Below are positions 59,790 through 64,000 of a DNA stretch of 64,000 nucleotides, in pieces. The notes beneath the pieces are model-generated. The model ran no database searches, was not told the origin of the DNA, and was given only the letters and a program-made list of their open reading frames with translations. Where the stretch lies: NCBI RefSeq assembly GCF_036077095.1, contig NZ_CP107962.1:62001-126000 (forward strand). Direction: 5' to 3'. Source of the stretch: Streptomyces sp. NBC_00376. Lineage in GTDB: Bacteria > Actinomycetota > Actinomycetes > Streptomycetales > Streptomycetaceae. The position numbers and the translations under genes were made by a program. Within the stretch, counting starts at the first letter, position 1. The number at the start of each line of letters is the position of its first letter.

Positions 59790-60632
59790 TCAGCCGAAGG
59801 CGTCAGCGGGGAGGCTGCTGACTGGGCCGCGGTCGTGTGTGGCGTTGCGCCACAGGGGCAGGGCGATGTTGGGCTTGCTCTGCAGGGCGGTCGCGAGCCG
59901 GTGGTACACGGTCCATTCCGGTACTCCGGGGCCGTGGAAGGCCTGCCGGAGGTCGGCGATGGTGATGCCGCGCCGGGCGGAGCTGATGAGCCGGTCCTCG
60001 CGGGGGGAGCCTGCGGCGTAGTTCAGGGCTTGGAAGTAGGTGCGCAGGGTGTGCACGGGGTCGGTGGTGCTGACGGGGTCGTCGGCGGCGATCTTCCAGA
60101 GCAGTGTGGCGAACTCGGTCTCGGTGCTGCCGGCGCACTTTCTGGTGATCAGCTCTACGTAGGAGAGGGTGGCGTGCCGCTCGCCGGACAGGATGCGGGA
60201 GAGGTAGGAGCGGTGGATGTTCATGTGTTTGGCCAGTTCCCGCTGCGGGATGCCGGACTGCTTCCACATGAGGGTGAGCGCACAGGCCAGGCGCTGGTGC
60301 GGGTCGCGCAGCGAGGCTTTCTTCGGCATGGCCCGTTTGGCGGCCCGCTGTGAGCCGAACGCGAGCACGGGGCGTTTGCGGGTCGCGAGCTCACGGTCGA
60401 CGGCTCGTGGCGGGTACTTCCTGCGTAACCGGTCCGCGCTGACCTTCATCAGGGGTTCGAGGTCGGTGAGTGGTTCGCCACGGGAGCGCTGGCGGACGAC
60501 GAGTGCTGCGGTCGTGTCCTCCATGAGGCGGGTGAGCTGGACCGTGCATTCGAGCAGGTCGGTGGTGACCGCGCTGGGGTCGGATGCGCGTGCGGCGAAG
60601 GTCTCGGCGATCCGGACGGCGTCCACGGCCAT
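59790..60632 (-). CDS. XRE-family helix-turn-helix regulator
   Basis: 280 residues from 60632. The helix-turn-helix is clear near residues 120-150 (LMWKQSGIPQRELAKHMNIH, SYLSRILSGER). A basic N-terminal domain precedes it and a helical C-terminal domain of about 110 residues follows (TEFATLLWKIAADDPVSTTD, ITIADLRQAFHGPGVP). This is a common Streptomyces regulator type. It is followed on the same strand by the sigma-like gene. A start further downstream cannot be excluded. Confidence 0.7.
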   Translation of the reverse strand: MAVDAVRIAETFAARASDPSAVTTDLLECTVQLTRLMEDTTAALVVRQRSRGEPLTDLEPLMKVSADRLRRKYPPRAVDRELATRKRPVLAFGSQRAAKRAMPKKASLRDPHQRLACALTLMWKQSGIPQRELAKHMNIHRSYLSRILSGERHATLSYVELITRKCAGSTETEFATLLWKIAADDPVSTTDPVHTLRTYFQALNYAAGSPREDRLISSARRGITIADLRQAFHGPGVPEWTVYHRLATALQSKPNIALPLWRNATHDRGPVSSLPADAFG

Positions 60633-60855
60633 GCCGTGTACCGCGGTACTGCAGCGGGCGGCGCGCTCGGGGTCGGTGGCCGACCTTGTGCGGGCCGGCT
60701 CGGGACTGGGGGTGGTTTGTGCGAACTGGTGGGCACGGAGAACTCTTTCGGGGGTGCTGGAGCGGGTTTTTGGACCGCTTCATTCGTCGGGCACTGTGGT
60801 GACCTGGACGGCGGTCGCGGCAAGAGGAGCAGCCGCGACCGCGCGGTTGGTCGGG

Positions 60856-61128
60856 TCAGCGTCGACGCACCCACTGGCGGACCAGGGAAGATCCGTGAGC
60901 GGCTGTCAGGAGCAGCATCAGGACGGGCAGCACCTCGGGTGTGAGAACGCCCGGGATCACGAGCAGCGGCAGGGAAATCGCCACGACGGGCATGCTTCCG
61001 CGCACGGTGACAGAGGTGACAACCCGGCATGAGGTTTCAACCATGCGCGGGGCAGAAATGATAAGTTCGCGGCTTGTTTCCCCTGCAAAAGCATGTGCGG
61101 GGAGACGAGTTCGGCGTCGGTCGGCCAT
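60856..61128 (-). CDS. Small membrane protein
   Basis: 90 residues from ATG 61128, with AAAGGAG about 8 nt upstream. A basic N-terminal half (RRRTRLPAHAF) leads to one long hydrophobic stretch, probably two helices (VVAISLPLLVIPGVLTPEV and LPVLMLLLTAAHG), and a basic end. Unknown function. Confidence 0.5.
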   Translation of the reverse strand: MADRRRTRLPAHAFAGETSRELIISAPRMVETSCRVVTSVTVRGSMPVVAISLPLLVIPGVLTPEVLPVLMLLLTAAHGSSLVRQWVRRR

Positions 61129-61680
61129 GGAGGGGCTCCTTTCAGGGTTCGACTGGACGTTGAGACAGCGACAAGAGACCCCGGCACCCGGCGACCAACC
61201 TGCGGCCGGGGTCTTTGCCTGCCCCGACGGAGAGTCGGGGAAAATGCAACCTACTACTAACGGCTCATGGTTGGTGCCGCAACGTAGTGCTCATGGGTAC
61301 GCACACCCACCCCGCCCTCCCGGTCAAACAGTCACGTAACTGACCAGTAAGACTTAAAAGCCGACCAAAACCAGTCGGATGAAACGGACAACGGTAGCGA
61401 AGGGCTCGAATCCGCTGGAGCGGAACACCCCCGCGCCAACTCGCGCCACCCCCGCCCCCTTCTGCCGCGCCCCGACGGTTTCCACGGAACTTGGCACCAG
61501 ACGCATAACTCGAACGGGTGAACGGCCTCACCCGCGACCGGCGAACCGGTCACCGACTCCCGGCGGCGCCACAGCCCTCGCCGGGAGCAGCCACTGGCAC
61601 CATGAATGTGACGATGCGTCAAGCTATGTCGCGCTCTGAAATCATGAGGCTGTATCAGCCCCCGACTTCGGAGCATCGCC
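61129..61680. other. Non-coding stretch with a hairpin at 61176-61214
   Basis: About 550 bp. AGACCCCGGC (61176-61185) pairs with GCCGGGGTCT (61205-61214), followed by TTG. It could be a forward terminator or a structured leader of the small minus-strand membrane gene. I see no gene in the rest. Confidence 0.45.
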
Positions 61681-62430
61681 GTGACAGCACGCCGCCTCGC
61701 CCCCATCGCCGCCCTCTTCCTCGCGGCCTCGCTCGCCGCCTGCAACCCAAGCGGAACGAAGAGCGAGTCCGACTCGAAGCCGTCGGCCCCCGCCGCGGCC
61801 AGTGCTTCCGGCGCTCCGGCTGATGGCGCCGCCGCCGCCCCGGGCGCCCCCGCGGGTGGCAGCGACCTGCCCCTCGCGGAGGCCATCGCAAAGATCCCGT
61901 CCGGTACCGAGGACCGCGCCGGGTACGAGCGCGATTCCTTCCACCTGTGGGTCGACGCGGACAAGGACGGCTGCGACACCAGGAAGGAAGTCCTGATCTC
62001 CGAGGCGGTCAAGGCTCCCGAGCAGGGGGCCCGGTGCGCACTGAGCGGGGGCGAGTGGCTGAGCTACTACGACGAGGTCACCGTGAACGCGGCCACCAAG
62101 CTCGACATCGACCACGTCGTACCGCTCGCCGAAGCCTGGGACTCCGGAGCCTCGAAGTGGGACGCGGACCGGCGCGAGCAGTACGCCAACGATCTCGGCG
62201 CCGACCGGTCGCTGGTCGCCGTCACCGCGAAGACCAACAGGAGCAAAGCCGACCGGGACCCGGCCGAATGGCTCCCGCCGGCCGCGTCCGCACAGTGCAC
62301 CTACAGTGCCGACTGGGTGGGCACCAAGCTCCGCTGGAAGCTCACCGCGGACGACAAGGAGCGCGCAGCCCTGGAGAAGCTGGCCAAGAACTGCGCGGAC
62401 ACCGTCGTGAAGTACGAGGTCGCCCCCTGA
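61681..62430 (+). CDS. Secreted HNH nuclease lipoprotein (GmrSD/DUF1524 C-terminal-type)
   Basis: 249 residues from GTG 61681. The signal peptide ends in a lipobox (SLAACNPSG, Cys at about residue 20), so the protein should be anchored outside the membrane. A Ser/Ala/Pro linker leads to the nuclease domain: YERDSFHLWVDADKDGCDTR, then LDIDHVVPLAEAWDSGASKW with the D-H motif of HNH enzymes, and the conserved Asn/Asp region QYANDLGADRSLVAVTAKTN. Widespread in Streptomyces. It probably degrades extracellular DNA; nutrient or competition roles are inferred. Confidence 0.85.
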   Translation: MTARRLAPIAALFLAASLAACNPSGTKSESDSKPSAPAAASASGAPADGAAAAPGAPAGGSDLPLAEAIAKIPSGTEDRAGYERDSFHLWVDADKDGCDTRKEVLISEAVKAPEQGARCALSGGEWLSYYDEVTVNAATKLDIDHVVPLAEAWDSGASKWDADRREQYANDLGADRSLVAVTAKTNRSKADRDPAEWLPPAASAQCTYSADWVGTKLRWKLTADDKERAALEKLAKNCADTVVKYEVAP

Positions 62431-62452
62431 CCAGCAGTCAGGCACGGCACCC

Positions 62453-63010
62453 TCACCGCATCCGGACCACGGTGAGGGTGCCGTGCCGGCCGGGCCCGGC
62501 CAGCACCTCCACGACCAGATCCGTCTCCACCCGCATATACGACTCGCCCTCCGCCCGCCGCTCCCCCACCACCGCCGCACCGTCCAGAACTTCACCGACA
62601 CGAGCCGCGAGAACCGGCTCCAGGCGAGCCGACACCCTCACCGGCCCACCCTCGTCCCCCACCGCAAGGACCAGATGCTGCGGTCTCAGTCGGGGACCGG
62701 TGAACCCCAGGACCAGGGCGTCGAGTGTGTCCGCGTGCCGTACTTTCACCACCCCCTGCGTCGCCCCGACGGATAGCTTGCCCTGCCCCGTTTGCAGACG
62801 ATCCCCTCGATGCCCTGCTCCCGCAGGGCGTCATACCAGAGCACGGCCACATCCCGGTCATCGGTCGCCGGGACAGCCTGGATCGGAGGCTCGACGTCGG
62901 CGAGGAGCTCCAGGAGGAGGGCGCGGCGCTCGGTGTACGGGCGGCTTCGGCAGTCGCCGATCGCTGGGTCCGGGTGCTGCAGAACGTCCCAGCAGATATA
63001 GGGGCACTGT
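62453..63010 (-). pseudogene. ATP-dependent DNA ligase fragment, frameshifted and 5'-truncated
   Basis: On the minus strand the frame from 63010 reads YICWDVLQHPDPAIGDCRSR, YTERRALLLELLADVEPPIQ and EGIEG-like GIEGIVCKRG (motif IV). It then hits a stop in GW-stop, where one base is missing. The next frame resumes with VVKVRHADTLDALVLGFTG (motif V lysines) and the OB-fold end. This is the C-terminal half of an actinobacterial LigC/LigD-type ligase. The KxDG motif and the 5' half are lost at the IS6 end (63003). Confidence 0.75.
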
Positions 63011-63433
63011 CAGGTTGAGTGAGTGGTCTCCGGGCTGGAATGGTGGCCGGGGATCGTTCGGGAGGAGCTGGTGGTGGAGGGCGCCGGGGAAGGGCCGTCG
63101 TACAAGGGGCTCCGGTTCCCGGCGGAGGTCATCTCTCACGCAGTATGGCTGTACCACCGCTTCCCGCTCTCCTCCCGCGAAGTCGAGGAGCTGCTCCTGG
63201 CCCGCGGGATCACCGTCTCCCATGAGGCGATCCGCCGGTGGTGCGACCGGTTCGGCCCCCGCTACGCGGCCGCCCTGCGCCGCCGCCGGCCCCAGGCCGG
63301 CGACAAGCGGCACCTGGACGAGGTGTTCCTGAAGATCAACGGGGTGCGGCACTACCTGTGGCGGGCCGTGGACCAGGACGGCACTGCCCTCGACATCCTG
63401 CTGCAGTCCAAGAGGGACGCGAAGGCCGCGAAG
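63003..63433 (+). mobile_element. IS6-family fragment A, 3'-truncated (transposase part from 63023)
   Basis: It begins with the IS end GGCACTGTCAGGTTGAGTGA. The frame gives PSYKGLRFPAEVISHAVWLY, SHEAIRRWCDRFGPRYAAAL and DKRHLDEVFLKINGVRHYLW (first DDE Asp), and stops matching at SKRDAKAAK (63432). A second IS6 end begins right there. The second and third catalytic residues are lost. Confidence 0.75.
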
Positions 63434-63733
63434 GGCACTGTCACGTTGACTGACCGGCCTGGGATGATCTTCTGGTTGGTCGTGCTGGGAGGGGTCGTCC
63501 GTGGACAGCGCGCCGCCGTCGTACAAGGGGCACCGGTACCCGGTGGAGATCATCGCGCACTGCGTGTGGCTGTACTTCCGTTTCCCGCTGTCGTTCCGCG
63601 AGATCGAGGAGCTGATGCTCGAGCGCGGCGTGCTCGTCTCCCACGAGACGGTCCGCCGCTGGTGTACGAAGTTCGGGCAGGCCTACGCCAACGGCCTGCG
63701 CCGCCGGCGTGTGCACCCTGGCGACAAGTGGCT
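63434..63733 (+). mobile_element. IS6-family fragment B, 3'-truncated (transposase part from 63501)
   Basis: It starts GGCACTGTCACGTTGACTGA, the same end as fragment A with two changes, directly at the point where fragment A stops. The frame from GTG 63501 reads PSYKGHRYPVEIIAHCVWLY, SHETVRRWCTKFGQAYANGL and PGDKW, then is cut at about 63732 by the IS110 element. All catalytic residues are gone. Confidence 0.75.
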
Positions 63734-63957
63734 CTACCTTCTTGAACGGGTTGGTCCTCCCGTTCGTAGGGTGAGGACACCCAGGGGAGCTGGGTGTGGC
63801 TGACAAGTGGCTGCCGTTCGTGGCTTCAGGTGCTTGGCCGCCTGGCTCCCCACGACGACTCGGCCGCCGATTGGGAAGTGCGAACAAGTCGCTGTGTAGA
63901 GCAATGCCGGCGAGGTCGTCCGTGGTACGCAAGGCATGTACGACCGAATGGAGCACG
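63734..63957 (+). ncRNA. Candidate bridge RNA of the IS110 element
   Basis: IS110-group elements encode a structured bridge RNA in the non-coding region upstream of the recombinase. Here 224 bp lie between the junction and the ATG. Two stem-loops are visible: GAACGGG/CCCGTTC (63744-63750, 63759-63765) and ACACCCAG/CTGGGTGT (63777-63784, 63790-63797). GACAAGTGGCT at 63802-63812 is identical to the flanking target sequence at 63723-63733, as expected for a target-binding loop. Confidence 0.5.
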
Positions 63958-64000
63958 ATGAGCCGGATATGGGCGGGAACCGACTGCGGCAAGACCCACC
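63958..64000 (+). CDS. IS110-family recombinase, N-terminal 14 codons
   Basis: From ATG 63958 the product begins MSRIWAGTDCGKTH, matching the conserved opening of IS110 (DEDD) transposases (W-A-G-x-D-x-GK-x-x-H), including the first catalytic Asp. The gene continues past the window end. Confidence 0.7.
   Translation, partial: MSRIWAGTDCGKTH

Larger units (their letters stand above)
63734..64000 (+). mobile_element. IS110-family element, left end (continues beyond window)
   Basis: Starts where the IS6 transposase stops matching its family (about 63732-63734) and contains a long non-coding left end followed by the start of an IS110-type recombinase gene. The right end lies outside the window, so the exact core dinucleotide and boundary are uncertain. 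Confidence 0.6.

Noticed and set aside
61395..61425. CTCGAATCC considered as a tRNA T-loop
   Set aside because: No acceptor stem, anticodon arm or paired T-stem around it.

Overview
The window is GC-rich, uses many GTG starts and one likely TTG start, and carries actinomycete protein families (RacP, helicase-associated repeats, IS701, IS1182 and ISL3 elements). It reads as an accessory region of a Streptomyces or close relative: a chromosome arm, genomic island or linear plasmid. I saw no rRNA, tRNA, CRISPR array, replication origin or core-metabolism cluster. IS elements, truncated genes and small conflict or immunity-type genes dominate.

Layout. 0-6 kb: the 3' part of a STAND-like ATPase, a SLATT (DUF4231) membrane protein, a membrane-anchored Ser/Thr kinase homologue that has lost its HRD and DFG aspartates, and a DUF3800 protein. 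6-19 kb: remnants (a Ku-like tail, an integrase piece, a DNA methylase tail), two CoiA-like nucleases, a three-gene operon of unknown proteins with a CxxC pair, a flavin split-barrel protein, an orphan Imm1-type immunity gene and small membrane proteins. 19.5-23.8 kb: an IS nest, with an IS5-type element carrying a membrane-protein passenger, then an IS701 element split by an IS3 element. 24-28 kb: two divergent cell-wall-linked genes, a helix-turn-helix/membrane/peptidoglycan-binding protein and a secreted GH25 muramidase with an M15-like domain. 28.9-31.6 kb: an ISL3 element carrying a DUF4259 gene, next to an IS3 remnant. 31.7-38.2 kb: a membrane sensor-like protein, a racP operon preceded by an array of 18-bp repeats, an IS5 element, a gene flanked by IS21-like ends, and a sigma-like gene broken by a stop codon. 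38.2-44.3 kb: a second IS5 element with a passenger gene, a tight three-gene module (helical-repeat protein, HExxH metallopeptidase, small hydrophobic protein) and an IS1182 element. 44.3-48 kb: helicase fragments, a DUF6615-like protein and a PIN-domain protein.

48.5-56.8 kb holds the main intact system: four genes in the order kleisin-like, small winged-helix-like, SMC-type ATPase of 1527 residues and TOPRIM nuclease, plus a 71-residue fifth gene. Stop and start codons overlap (ATGA) or lie 3 bp apart. The layout is that of Wadjet/JetABCD (MksBEFG), which closes and cleaves circular plasmid DNA, but the SMC head and the accessory subunits look divergent. 56.8-64 kb is mostly decay (DEDDh exonuclease, PCMT, ATP-dependent ligase, helicase repeats, IS6 copies) around a sigma-like gene, an XRE regulator and an HNH-nuclease lipoprotein. 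The window ends inside an IS110 element whose upstream region looks like a bridge RNA.

How the genes fit together: the STAND/SLATT pair, DUF3800, CoiA-like proteins, PIN protein, metallopeptidase module, Wadjet-like operon and orphan immunity genes resemble a defence and conflict island. IS elements abut several of these modules, and two IS5 elements carry convergent passenger genes of their own. All calls come from reading the sequence; no database search was made.
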